A DNA stretch of 64,000 nucleotides from assembly GCF_004923295.1 (NCBI RefSeq), contig NZ_CP039637.1, forward strand, positions 496,001 to 560,000. The letters are read 5' to 3'. This stretch comes from Azospirillum sp. TSH100 (GTDB lineage: Bacteria; Pseudomonadota; Alphaproteobacteria; Azospirillales; Azospirillaceae). The position numbers and the translations under genes are program-made. Below are positions 43,831 through 51,881 of the stretch, one piece after another (the first letter of the stretch is position 1; each line of letters opens with the position of its first letter). Under the pieces are notes generated by a model, which saw only the letters and a list, made by a program, of their open reading frames with translations, was not told where the DNA came from and made no database searches.

Positions 43831-45402
43831 TCAGATTTCGCGCTTGGACATCTGGTCGGCGATATGGTCGGCCTGCCGGATCGCCAGCGCGACGATGGTC
43901 AGGGTCGGGTTTTCCGACGCTCCGCTGGTGAACTGGCTGCCGTCCGACACGAACAGGTTCTTCACGTCATGCGCCTGCCCCCATTTGTTGACGACGCCGT
44001 CGCGGGCGTTGGCGCTCATCCGGTTGGTGCCGAGATTGTGGGTGGAGGGGTAGGGCGGGGTGTGGATGGTCCTGACCGCTCCCACCGCGTCATAGACCGC
44101 CGAGCCGCGGCCATAGGCATGGGTGCGCATGGCGATGTCGTTGGGATGGTCATCGAAATTGACGTTGGGGATCGGCAGGCCGAACTTGTCCTTCTCCGTC
44201 GCGTGCAGGGTGACGCGGTTGGTCTCGCGCGGCATGTCCTCCCCCACCAGCCACATGCCGGCGATATGGTCGTAGGCGTCCAGCGCCGAGCTGAAGTCGC
44301 GGCCCCAGGCTCCCGGATCGAGGAAGGCCGCCATGAAGGGCACGCCGAGCGACAGCGTTTCCATCTCGTAGCCGCCGACGAAGCCGCGCCGCGGGTCGAA
44401 GCGGGATTCGTCGCGGATGATGCCGGCCATGGTGGTGCCGCGATACATGTGCACCGGCCGGTCGAACAGACCATAGACCGAGCCGGTCATGTGCCGCATG
44501 TAGTTGCGCCCGACCTGACCCGACGAGTTCGCCAGCCCGTCCGGGAACATCGTCGATGCCGAGTTCAGCAGCAGGCGCGGGCTTTCGATCGAGTTGCCGG
44601 CGACCGCGACGATGCGGGCCTTCTGCCGGTGCATGGCGCCGGTGCTGTCGGCATAGAGCACGCCGTTGACCCTGCCCTTCGCGTCATGCTCGATCTTCAG
44701 CACCTGGGCGTTCGGCCGGACCTCCAGGTTGCCGGTGGCCTCGCCCTTGGGGATTTCGGTGTAGAGCGTCGACCATTTCGCCCCCGACTTGCAGCCCTGG
44801 AAACAGAAACCGATCTGCTGGCAGGAACCGCGGCCGTCGCGCGGCTTGCTGTTGATCGACATGTTGCCGGTGTGGAACTCGTTGTAGCCCAGCTTCTTGG
44901 CGCCGGCCGCCAGAACCTTGTAATTGTTGTTGCCGGGCAGGCGCGGGATGCCGTTGGTGCCGGTCGTCCCCATTTTGAACTCGGCCTTGTCGTAATAGGG
45001 CTCCATCTCCGCCAGCGTCACCGGCCAGTCGAGCAGGTTGGCGCCTTCCACCGCGCCATAGGTCGTGCGCGCCTTGAACTCGTGTTCCTGGAAGCGCAGC
45101 GAGGCGCCGGCCCAATGGACGGTGGAGCCGCCGACAGCCTTGACGATCCAGGCCGGCAGGTTGGGGAAGTCCTTCGCCACCCGCCAGCTGCCGGACGTCG
45201 TGCGCTTGTCCAGCCAGGAGATCTGGGAAAAGCTCTTCCACTCGTCGTTCACGAAATCCTGGATTTCGTGGCGCCCGCCGGCCTCCAGGCAGACGACCTT
45301 GATGCCCTTCTGGGCCAGTTCGTTCGCCAGGGTGCCGCCGCCGGCCCCCGATCCGATCACCACCACGACGCTGTCGTCATCCATCGCGAATTTCGCAACC
45401 AT
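43831..45402 (-). CDS. GMC-family FAD dehydrogenase, large subunit
   Basis: A 523-residue flavoprotein. The FAD motif VVIGSGAGGGTLANELAQ lies at residues 12-30; the C-terminal half carries the GMC signature with HNLGTNRM and the active-site-proximal FVSDGSQFTSGASENPTLTI. A CQQIGFCFQGCK segment resembles the cysteine cluster of multi-subunit GMC dehydrogenases (gluconate 2-dehydrogenase, FAD-glucose dehydrogenase). It lacks its own signal and is likely carried out by the Tat-exported subunit encoded just upstream. It would oxidise an alcohol group and pass electrons to the cytochrome c of the same operon. GGAGGA precedes the ATG. Confidence 0.88.
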   Translation of the reverse strand: MVAKFAMDDDSVVVVIGSGAGGGTLANELAQKGIKVVCLEAGGRHEIQDFVNDEWKSFSQISWLDKRTTSGSWRVAKDFPNLPAWIVKAVGGSTVHWAGASLRFQEHEFKARTTYGAVEGANLLDWPVTLAEMEPYYDKAEFKMGTTGTNGIPRLPGNNNYKVLAAGAKKLGYNEFHTGNMSINSKPRDGRGSCQQIGFCFQGCKSGAKWSTLYTEIPKGEATGNLEVRPNAQVLKIEHDAKGRVNGVLYADSTGAMHRQKARIVAVAGNSIESPRLLLNSASTMFPDGLANSSGQVGRNYMRHMTGSVYGLFDRPVHMYRGTTMAGIIRDESRFDPRRGFVGGYEMETLSLGVPFMAAFLDPGAWGRDFSSALDAYDHIAGMWLVGEDMPRETNRVTLHATEKDKFGLPIPNVNFDDHPNDIAMRTHAYGRGSAVYDAVGAVRTIHTPPYPSTHNLGTNRMSANARDGVVNKWGQAHDVKNLFVSDGSQFTSGASENPTLTIVALAIRQADHIADQMSKREI

Positions 45403-45456
45403 GTCTCGGTCCTCCCCATTTTTTCGGGCGTTCAGTGCGGCAGACGGGTGGCGCCG

Positions 45457-46011
45457 TCAGGCGTCCTTGATCCAGTCCAGATCGTCGAAGCCGCGATGGA
45501 TGTAGCCGCCATATTCGGCTGACGCCCCTTCGTAGCCGAGCTTCGCCCACACCTCCGGCTGGTTGTAGAGGGCGACCACCATGTCGCCGCGGACCTTGCG
45601 GAAGAAGGGCGTGGTCTCGATGGATTTCAGCACGGCGACACGGTCCGCCTCGGCCTTGATGGCGGCGTAGGGTGCGTTGCGCAGCTTGCGCGCGGCGGTG
45701 TCGAGGGCCACCGCCCCCTCGTTCAGCTGGCCTGCCAGGGTGGCGTCCTTCGCCGCCGCCTGATCCATCGAGGCCAACGCCGTCTCGTAATAGGCATCGC
45801 CCAGCCGGTCGTGCGGATAGAGGTCGCGTACCATCACCAGCAGGGTCTTGGCAGCATCGGGCTTGATGGCGGTCAACCCCTCGGCCCAGGCCGGGGTCGC
45901 GCCAATCGTCACCATACCGCCGGAAACCGCACCGGCCGCCGCCACTGACGCGGCGGACGTCTTCAGAAAGTTCCGCCTGTTGAGCCGTGTCCGTTTGTCG
46001 AGAACGCGCAT
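45457..46011 (-). CDS. Tat-exported small subunit of GMC dehydrogenase (gluconate 2-dehydrogenase subunit 3 type)
   Basis: A 184-residue protein with a twin-arginine signal (NRRNFLKTSAA, residues 11-21) and a hydrophobic stretch to a likely cleavage after AWA near 43. The mature part is helical and has the family's RDLYPHDRLGDAYYE region. In characterised enzymes this subunit assembles with the GMC flavoprotein and takes it across the membrane in folded form. AAGGAGA precedes the ATG. It lies 54 bp ahead of the GMC gene and 62 bp behind gloA in the same leftward operon. Confidence 0.85.
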   Translation of the reverse strand: MRVLDKRTRLNRRNFLKTSAASVAAAGAVSGGMVTIGATPAWAEGLTAIKPDAAKTLLVMVRDLYPHDRLGDAYYETALASMDQAAAKDATLAGQLNEGAVALDTAARKLRNAPYAAIKAEADRVAVLKSIETTPFFRKVRGDMVVALYNQPEVWAKLGYEGASAEYGGYIHRGFDDLDWIKDA

Positions 46012-46073
46012 GATCGACGTCTCCTTCCCATGAGTTGGTTGTTGTTGGGTTCGGTTGTTGTTGATGTCCGGCG

Positions 46074-46469
46074 TCAGCGGTAGCGGCCGTGGCGTTGCAG
46101 GACCTCGGTCTTGTAGCCGTCCGGATCGGTGACGAAGAAGAAGCGGGCCAGCAGGGTGCCGCCGGGGGCGAACTCCTTCACCGGGGTCACCGGGAGGCCC
46201 AGGGCCGACATCCGGGCGTGCTCGCCGTCCAGATCGTCCACCGCCACCGCCATGTGGCCGTAGCCGTCGCCGTGGGTGTAGGGCGCGGTCCGGTCGTGGT
46301 TGACGGTCAGCTCCAACTCCATGTCGTTCTCGGCGTTGCGCAGGTAGATCAGCGTGAAGCCGTCGAAGCCCAGCCGCTCGGCCGGTTCCAGCCCGAAGGC
46401 CCCGGCGTAGAAGTCCAGCGACCGCTGTTCGTCGAGGACGCGCACCATCATGTGGATGATCTTTGCCAT
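46074..46469 (-). CDS. gloA: Glyoxalase I (lactoylglutathione lyase), VOC fold
   Basis: A 131-residue VOC protein that aligns well with E. coli GloA: it opens IIHMMVRVLDEQRSLDFY, and all four metal ligands are present as His6, Glu53, His72 (GYGHMAVAV) and Glu122 (DPDGYKTEV), against His5, Glu56, His74 and Glu122 in E. coli. The enzyme turns the methylglyoxal-glutathione hemithioacetal into S-lactoylglutathione. Its place in an operon divergent from an acetone/propane-type monooxygenase suggests that methylglyoxal arises in the pathway. Start fixed by AGGAGG upstream. Confidence 0.88.
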   Translation of the reverse strand: MAKIIHMMVRVLDEQRSLDFYAGAFGLEPAERLGFDGFTLIYLRNAENDMELELTVNHDRTAPYTHGDGYGHMAVAVDDLDGEHARMSALGLPVTPVKEFAPGGTLLARFFFVTDPDGYKTEVLQRHGRYR

Positions 46470-46501
46470 GATGCCTCCTGCGATGTCGGTGAGGGCCGGC
46501 G

Positions 46502-46906
46502 TTACCGTTTGGCGCTGGTTTCCAGGAACTGGACGATGCTCTTGCGGATGGCGCCGTCGTCCTGGTGGTAGTTCATGTAGCTGCCGGGAACGAACTGGTT
46601 GGAGTTGGTCAGCCAGTTCTCCAGATGGCCGGCGTCCCAGGCGAAGCCGGCACCGCGCAGCGCATCGGAATAGTCGAAGCCGTTGACGCTGCCGGCCTTG
46701 CGGCCGATGACGCCGTAGAGCGGCGGCCCGGCGCGCGGCCCGTCGTCCTTCTTCACCGAATGGCAGGTTCCACATTGCTGGCGGAACAGCGTCTCGCCAT
46801 CCGCGGCCGCCGATTTCCGCATGAAGGGCGAAAAAGGAATGGACAGAAGGAGCAGCAACATCACCCAGCGGTGCGGCGACATCCTCGCGTGCATCGCATG
46901 CCTCAT
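46502..46906 (-). CDS. Periplasmic class I cytochrome c
   Basis: A 134-residue protein: basic start, hydrophobic signal (WVMLLLLLSIPFSPF, residues 14-28), heme-binding CGTCH at 45-49, and the axial Met in GSYMNYH at 111, with the AGPPLYGVIGRKAGS segment of cytochrome c550/c2 proteins. It is probably the electron acceptor of the GMC dehydrogenase encoded in the same operon. An ATG eight codons later is an alternative start. It is the first gene behind the minus-strand sigma54 promoter (about 60-base leader). Confidence 0.88.
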   Translation of the reverse strand: MRHAMHARMSPHRWVMLLLLLSIPFSPFMRKSAAADGETLFRQQCGTCHSVKKDDGPRAGPPLYGVIGRKAGSVNGFDYSDALRGAGFAWDAGHLENWLTNSNQFVPGSYMNYHQDDGAIRKSIVQFLETSAKR

Positions 46907-46980
46907 CGTTTGAAGATCCTCTCGAAAGCGTGGGCGCCGGTACATCGGACCGGCCGGTGCGGCGCCGTCGACCGGGATGG

Positions 46981-46996
46981 AGCAAGGGGCGTGCCA
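46981..46996 (-). promoter_or_regulatory. Sigma54 promoter of the cytochrome c-gloA-GMC operon
   Basis: On the minus strand TGGCACGCCCCTTGCT is a full match to TGGCACG-N4-TTGCW with exact spacing. The start point is expected near 46969. The shared upstream palindromes at 47070-47119 lie about 109 and 142 bp upstream of it. Confidence 0.85.
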
Positions 46997-47069
46997 CGCT
47001 GTGCAAAGCCGCGCCGGATAAGGGGAAAGGCGGGTTTTGTGCGGTGTCGTGGGAAGGCGCTGTTCCAAC

Positions 47070-47119
47070 TGTTTCATTTTGGGACACTGCGGCGCGACAG
47101 ATCGTCCCATTATGAGACG
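47070..47119. promoter_or_regulatory. Paired enhancer-type palindromes between divergent sigma54 promoters
   Basis: TGTTTCATTTTGGGACA (47070-47086) and CGTCCCATTATGAGACG (47103-47119) are imperfect 17-bp dyads sharing GTYYCA-N3-TGRRAC; their centres are 33 bp apart, three helical turns. They lie about 89-122 bp upstream of the mimA start point and 109-142 bp upstream of the divergent one. The AcoR-like activator encoded at 53784 is the natural candidate to bind them. Confidence 0.7.
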
Positions 47120-47172
47120 GTATGTTATACGGATCTTCTTTGAAATCATCAAACCGGCGGGCTCCGGCGTTC

Positions 47173-47188
47173 TGGCATGCCGGTTGCT
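47173..47188 (+). promoter_or_regulatory. Sigma54 promoter of the mim operon
   Basis: TGGCATGCCGGTTGCT matches TGGCACG-N4-TTGCW with one mismatch and exact spacing. Transcription would begin near 47200, leaving a leader of about 190 bases before mimA, in which I see no recognised structure. Confidence 0.8.
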
Positions 47189-47392
47189 TTATGGGATGGG
47201 CGTTGCAGCCGCCCCCGGTTTGGCGGTCGCAAACGGCCTGAAGCCGCAGATCTTTATCGCCGCGCCGTTGCGCCGGTGCTGGTCTGGCCGATCCCGCCCA
47301 CAAAACTGCCGATGTCCCGTCATCCGGCATATGCGGCCGACGCGATCCTTCAGGTCTGGATCACCATCATCAAAATCATGGGGAGAGACGAC

Positions 47393-49057
47393 ATGCCGGA
47401 TGGATTGACGCTGAACAAGATCACCAGCCAGAAGGGCATCGGCATCGGCGAGGCGGCCCGCCGCGTCGCCGATCTCGGCTGGACGCCGTCCTACGTCAAG
47501 GAGGCGATGGCTTTCCCGACCGACTACAAGATCTCCAAGGCGCCGCGCGACCCGATGAAACAGGTCCTGCGCTCCTACTTCCCGATGCAGGAGGAGAAGG
47601 ACAACCGCGTCTATGGCGCGCTGGACGCGGCCCTGCGCGGCGACATGTTCCGCAATGTCGAGCCGCGCTGGATCGAATGGATGAAGCTGTTCCTGGCGAT
47701 CATCCCGTTCCCCGAGATCTCGGCGGCGCGGTCGATGGCGACGCTGGGCCAGCTGGCGCCGGGCGACGACCTGCGCACCGGCTTCACCATGCAGATGATC
47801 GACGAGTTCCGGCACTCGACGATCCAGATGAACCTGAAGAAATGGTACATGGAGAACTACATCGACCCGGCTGGCTTCGACATCACCGAGAAGGCGTTCG
47901 GCAAATGCTACGCCACCACCATCGGCCGGCAGTTCGGTGAAGCCTTCCTGACCGGCGACGCCATCACCGCGTCGAACATCTATCTGCAGGTCGTGGCCGA
48001 GACCGCCTTCACCAACACCCTGTTCGTCGCCATGCCGTCGGAGGCGGCGCGCAATGGCGACTATGCCCTGCCCACTGTCTTCCTGTCGGTGCAGAGCGAC
48101 GAATCCCGCCACATCGGCAATGGCCATTCCATGCTGATGTCGGTGCTGAAGGAGCCGGACAACCATCTGCTGCTGGAACGCGACATCCGCTATTCCTTCT
48201 GGCAGAACCACATGATCGTCGACGCCGCCATCGGCACGATCATCGAATACGGCACCAAGCACCGCGACAAGAACAAGGAATCCTACGCCGAGCTGTGGCA
48301 CCGCTGGATCTTCGAGGACTATTACCGCACCTACCTGCTGCCGCTGGAGAAGTACGGCATCAAGATCCACCATGACGACGTCCACGAAGCCTTCGACAGC
48401 ATCGTCAAGAAGAACTACGTCCACAAGATCGCCCAGTTCTTTTCCGCCGGCTGGTGGGCCAATTTCTGGCGCATCGAGGCGATGACCGAACGCGATTTCG
48501 AATGGTTCGAGAGCAAGTATCCGGGCTGGTACGACGAGTTCGGTGTCTGGTGGGAGAATTACGCCAAGCTCAGCAAGCCGGGCAGCGTGCCGATCACCTT
48601 CGCAGACACCGGCTACGTCTATCCGCACCGCTGCTGGTCGAGCCTGGTGCCCTGCGTCATCCGCGAGGATTTCACGATCGACGAGGTGGATGGCGAGCTG
48701 TTCACCTACGCCTCCGAGGTCGACCGCTGGACCCACAAGGAGGCGTTCGCCGCCGAATATCAGGGGCGTCCGACCCCGGCGATGGGCCGCTTCTCCGGTC
48801 GGCGCCAGTGGGAGGAGGTCTATGACGGCTGGGATCTCGCCGACGCCATCCAGGACATGGGCTTCGTCCGCCCCGACGGGAAGACGCTGATCGCCCAGCC
48901 GCATCTGTCCTTCGAGGAGAAGGACATGTGGACTCTCGACCATGTACGCGGCCACACCATCCGCAGCCCGCTGCTGGCGCTGCGCGAAATGACGCCGCAA
49001 CAGCGTCAGGCGCATGTCGAAGAGTACCGCAAGGGCTTCAAGATCCGCCGGGTCTGA
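47393..49057 (+). CDS. mimA: Soluble di-iron monooxygenase hydroxylase alpha subunit (MimA/PrmA-type)
   Basis: A 554-residue hydroxylase subunit closely resembling mycobacterial MimA of the propane/acetone/phenol monooxygenase. All six di-iron ligands are visible: Glu108 (PFPEISAAR), Glu138 and His141 (MIDEFRHSTIQ), Glu203 (VVAETAFTN), Glu237 and His240 (QSDESRHIGNG). The dinuclear centre inserts oxygen into small alkanes, acetone or phenol. GGGAGA six bases before the ATG sets the start; the open frame continues 72 codons upstream across the promoter and is not coding. First gene of mimABCD plus a chaperonin gene; the N-terminal sequence also has the RSYFPMQEEKDNRVYG block typical of the group. 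Confidence 0.95.
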   Translation: MPDGLTLNKITSQKGIGIGEAARRVADLGWTPSYVKEAMAFPTDYKISKAPRDPMKQVLRSYFPMQEEKDNRVYGALDAALRGDMFRNVEPRWIEWMKLFLAIIPFPEISAARSMATLGQLAPGDDLRTGFTMQMIDEFRHSTIQMNLKKWYMENYIDPAGFDITEKAFGKCYATTIGRQFGEAFLTGDAITASNIYLQVVAETAFTNTLFVAMPSEAARNGDYALPTVFLSVQSDESRHIGNGHSMLMSVLKEPDNHLLLERDIRYSFWQNHMIVDAAIGTIIEYGTKHRDKNKESYAELWHRWIFEDYYRTYLLPLEKYGIKIHHDDVHEAFDSIVKKNYVHKIAQFFSAGWWANFWRIEAMTERDFEWFESKYPGWYDEFGVWWENYAKLSKPGSVPITFADTGYVYPHRCWSSLVPCVIREDFTIDEVDGELFTYASEVDRWTHKEAFAAEYQGRPTPAMGRFSGRRQWEEVYDGWDLADAIQDMGFVRPDGKTLIAQPHLSFEEKDMWTLDHVRGHTIRSPLLALREMTPQQRQAHVEEYRKGFKIRRV

Positions 49058-49081
49058 GTCCCCGACCCTCTATCTGGGCCG

Positions 49082-49105
49082 CCCCCTTTCCTGCTGGAGA
49101 GGGGG
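49082..49105 (+). other. Hairpin between mimA and mimB
   Basis: CCCCCTTTCC (49082-49091) and GGAGAGGGGG (49096-49105) form a 10-bp stem (one G-U pair) with a TGCT loop in the 90-bp gap. It could protect the mimA message or reduce read-through to the reductase gene, which is needed in lower amount. Confidence 0.5.
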
Positions 49106-49147
49106 AACGGGCCCCCCTGCGGACATCACCGCGGAGATCGACAGACC

Positions 49148-50206
49148 ATGACCGCACAAGCGCTACAGAACAGTCCGGCCATCCACACGGTGCGGCTTGA
49201 GCCGGTCGGCATCGAAATGGAGGTCGCGGAAGGGGAAACCATCCTCGACGCGGCCTTCCGTCAGGGCGTCTCGCTGATGCATGGCTGCAAGGAGGGGCAA
49301 TGCTCCGCCTGCAAATGCCTGCTGATCGACGGCGACGTGGAGATGCTGAAATACTCCACCTTCGCGCTCTCCGATCCGGAGCGCGACAGCAACCACATCC
49401 TTCTGTGCCGCTCGCTGGCCTACAGCGACGTGGCGGTGGAACTGCTGAATTACGACGAGGATCTGCTGTCCCGCTCCATTCCGGTGAAGGACTTCACCGC
49501 GCGGCTGGCGGCGGTGCAGCCGCTGACCCACGACATCGTCGCCATCGCGCTGGACCTCGACCAGCCGATGAAGTTCTGGGCCGGGCAATATGTCGACATC
49601 ACGTTGCCCGGCATCGGCCTGACCCGCTCCTTCTCGATGGGCAACCCGCCGGCGGACGGCAACCGGCTTGAGTTCATCATCAAGAAATACCCGGACGGCG
49701 CCTTCTCGCGCCAATTGGACGGCGGCCTCTCGGTCGGCGACCGGGTGAACGTGCGCGGTCCCTACGGTACCTGTTTCCGCCGCGAGGGGCGGGAGGGGCC
49801 GATGATCCTGGTCGGCGGCGGGTCGGGCATGGCGCCGCTGCTGTCTATCTTGCGCGATCAGGCCGCCAGCGGCGAGACGCGGCCGGTGCGCTTCTTCTAC
49901 GGTGCCCGCAGCCGCCGCGACCTGTTCCACCTCGATCAGTTCGAGGAGTTCGCACGCAGCCTGCCGGACTTCGCCTTCATTCCCGCCCTGTCGCATGCCG
50001 AGGAGGGCGACGGCTGGACCGGCGAGACCGGCTTCATCCACGAGGTGTTGCGCCGGCACCTCTCCGACATGGATGAGGTGGAGGAGGCCGATGTCTTTTC
50101 CTGCGGGCCGCCGCCGATGATCGACGCGGTGCTGCCTGTCCTGCAGATGGCCGGCATCGAGTCCGCGCGCGTCTATTTCGACAAATTCACCCCTGCGACC
50201 CGCTGA
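49148..50206 (+). CDS. mimB: Monooxygenase NADH reductase (MimB)
   Basis: A 352-residue reductase. An N-terminal plant-type [2Fe-2S] domain has cysteines at 47, 52, 55 and 87 (GCKEGQCSACKC and LLCRS). Then an FAD domain (LTRSFSMGNPP, near residue 160) and an NAD domain (ILVGGGSGMAPLLSIL near 220; SCGPPPMIDAVLP near the end). It transfers electrons from NADH to the di-iron centre of MimA. Gene order matches mycobacterial mimABCD. No unusual feature. Confidence 0.92.
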   Translation: MTAQALQNSPAIHTVRLEPVGIEMEVAEGETILDAAFRQGVSLMHGCKEGQCSACKCLLIDGDVEMLKYSTFALSDPERDSNHILLCRSLAYSDVAVELLNYDEDLLSRSIPVKDFTARLAAVQPLTHDIVAIALDLDQPMKFWAGQYVDITLPGIGLTRSFSMGNPPADGNRLEFIIKKYPDGAFSRQLDGGLSVGDRVNVRGPYGTCFRREGREGPMILVGGGSGMAPLLSILRDQAASGETRPVRFFYGARSRRDLFHLDQFEEFARSLPDFAFIPALSHAEEGDGWTGETGFIHEVLRRHLSDMDEVEEADVFSCGPPPMIDAVLPVLQMAGIESARVYFDKFTPATR

Positions 50207-50251
50207 GGCGGGTCGCTGAGGTGGGCTTATGCAAACACGGGAGGAACGACG

Positions 50252-51373
50252 ATGACCATGCAGGAAGCCACATCCGCAGCCGCCGGGGCCAAGGTCTTTC
50301 CGGGCTCCGACAGCCGCCGTTACAATTACTTCGAGCCGAAGGGCCGCAAGGCCACCCACTACGAGGACGTGACGGTCGACGTCCAGCCCGATCCGGAGCG
50401 CTATCTTCTCCAGAACTGGATCATCTCCTTCGGTGATGGCACGCCCACATATTCCAAGGACTGGACCGCGCTGAAATGCACGGACTGGCACGGCTTCCGC
50501 GCCCCCGACCAGGAATGGGAACGCACCCATTATCAGCGCCAGTCCACCATCGTCGGCATGATCCAGAATGTGGTGGAGAACGCGCGCCGCGCCGGGGCTC
50601 CCCAGCGCTTCGACAAGGCCTGGGTCGCCGTGCTCCAGAACCATGTCGGCGCCTTCAAGCATGCCGAATATGGCCTGGGCACCGCGCTGATGCGGGCGCA
50701 GCGCTATGGCTATACCCAGATGGTCAACAACGCCATCCTGACCAACGCCTCGTACAAGCTGCGCTTCGCCCAGGATCTGACGCTCTATCTGGCCGAGGTC
50801 GGCAGCGACATCGGCGGCTTCGACCTGGATGCCGGCAAGGCGCACTGGATGGACGACCCGATCTGGCAGCCCTGCCGCGAGGCGGTGGAGCATATCCGTG
50901 CCGCCACCGACTTCCTGGAGCAGTATTTCGCCGTCAACCTCGTCTTCGAGCCGTTGGTCGGCGAGTTGTTCCGCAGCGGCTTCGTCATGCAGGTGGCGGC
51001 TGCCCAGAACGATTTCTCCACTCCGTCCGTGATCTCGGCGGCCGAGGCCGATTATGAGCGGAACCTCGCCAACGCGGTGGAGCTTTTCGCCCTGCTGCTG
51101 CGCGACCCGGCGCATGGGCAGGACAACCGGACCATGCTGCAAAGCTGGTTCACCCACCATGGCGGGCTGGCGGTTAAGGCGGCCTTGCAGTTGCAGCCGC
51201 TGTGGTCGCTCCCGCGTGTCAAGGCGGCGGGCTTCGCGGATGCCTTCGAGCGGGCTCGCGGCCGCGTCGCCGCCATCGGGCGCGAGATCGGCATCGACGC
51301 CGACCTGCCGGCCCTGCCGCCGGTGGAGGTTGGGCAGCCGGCTCCTGCGGTCACCGACGCCGCGGCCGAGTGA
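50252..51373 (+). CDS. mimC: Monooxygenase hydroxylase beta subunit (MimC)
   Basis: A 373-residue protein of the ferritin-like beta-subunit family of soluble di-iron monooxygenases. It has the GRKATHYEDVTVDVQPDP opening, the NHVGAFKHAEYGLG and AEVGSDIGGFDLDAGKA helices of the family but lacks the metal-binding E-x-x-H pairs, as expected for the structural subunit. It forms the (alpha-beta)2 core with MimA. Preceded by GGAGG; 45 bp after mimB. Confidence 0.92.
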   Translation: MTMQEATSAAAGAKVFPGSDSRRYNYFEPKGRKATHYEDVTVDVQPDPERYLLQNWIISFGDGTPTYSKDWTALKCTDWHGFRAPDQEWERTHYQRQSTIVGMIQNVVENARRAGAPQRFDKAWVAVLQNHVGAFKHAEYGLGTALMRAQRYGYTQMVNNAILTNASYKLRFAQDLTLYLAEVGSDIGGFDLDAGKAHWMDDPIWQPCREAVEHIRAATDFLEQYFAVNLVFEPLVGELFRSGFVMQVAAAQNDFSTPSVISAAEADYERNLANAVELFALLLRDPAHGQDNRTMLQSWFTHHGGLAVKAALQLQPLWSLPRVKAAGFADAFERARGRVAAIGREIGIDADLPALPPVEVGQPAPAVTDAAAE

Positions 51374-51409
51374 TCCTTCCCGCATCTCCGCCACAAGAGG
51401 ACGAAAACC

Positions 51410-51766
51410 ATGAGCGTCACCACCGTGCAGCAGCTTTTCAAGCCGCTGAGGGACATCACGCAGGAAGCCACCATCTCGCACCAGTGCGGCGTGACGATGA
51501 ACGACAGCGTCGAGGCGCGCTGCATCGCCGAAGTGATGGAGAGCAAGCCCGGCATCACCGTGACCTATCTGCCGGCAATGATCCGCATCGACGGCGAGGG
51601 CAGGATCGAGTTCAGGATGAGCGAGATCGGCGAGGCGCTGGGTCGCGAGATGACCCCGCACATCTTCGAGATCTCCACCTCCACCCACTATGGCCGCATG
51701 GTCATGATCGATGAGGACACGGTCGTCCTCTTCGGCAACATGGACGATGCGCTGGCCTACGAGTGA
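51410..51766 (+). CDS. mimD: Monooxygenase coupling/effector protein (MimD)
   Basis: A 118-residue MmoB/DmpM-family effector. The family's VTMNDSVEARCIAEVMESKPGITVTYLPAMIRIDGEG region is present (key block EARCIAEVM at about residues 37-45). It binds the hydroxylase without cofactor and tunes oxygen activation. It follows mimC by 36 bp, closing the core monooxygenase set. Confidence 0.92.
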   Translation: MSVTTVQQLFKPLRDITQEATISHQCGVTMNDSVEARCIAEVMESKPGITVTYLPAMIRIDGEGRIEFRMSEIGEALGREMTPHIFEISTSTHYGRMVMIDEDTVVLFGNMDDALAYE

Positions 51767-51775
51767 CCTTGCGCC

Positions 51776-51845
51776 AATGATCTCGGGCAAATGATCTCGG
51801 GAAGGCGGGGTTCGTAACAGGTCCAGCGGGCTCCGCCTCTTTTTC
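51776..51845 (+). terminator. Direct repeat and possible attenuator between mimD and the chaperonin gene
   Basis: AATGATCTCGGG occurs twice (51776-51787, 51790-51801), followed by AGGCGG (51803-51808) that can pair with CCGCCT (51833-51838) ahead of CTCTTTTT. The stem is short and the loop long, so it is at best a partial terminator that would lower chaperonin expression relative to the structural genes. Confidence 0.4.
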
Positions 51846-51881
51846 AAATCCGCAAAATCAAGAATGGGAGGGACAGACGCC

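Noticed and set aside
47177-47392. A 72-residue N-terminal extension of mimA
   Set aside because: It overlaps the sigma54 promoter and leader, and the ATG at 47393 has an ideal GGGAGA.
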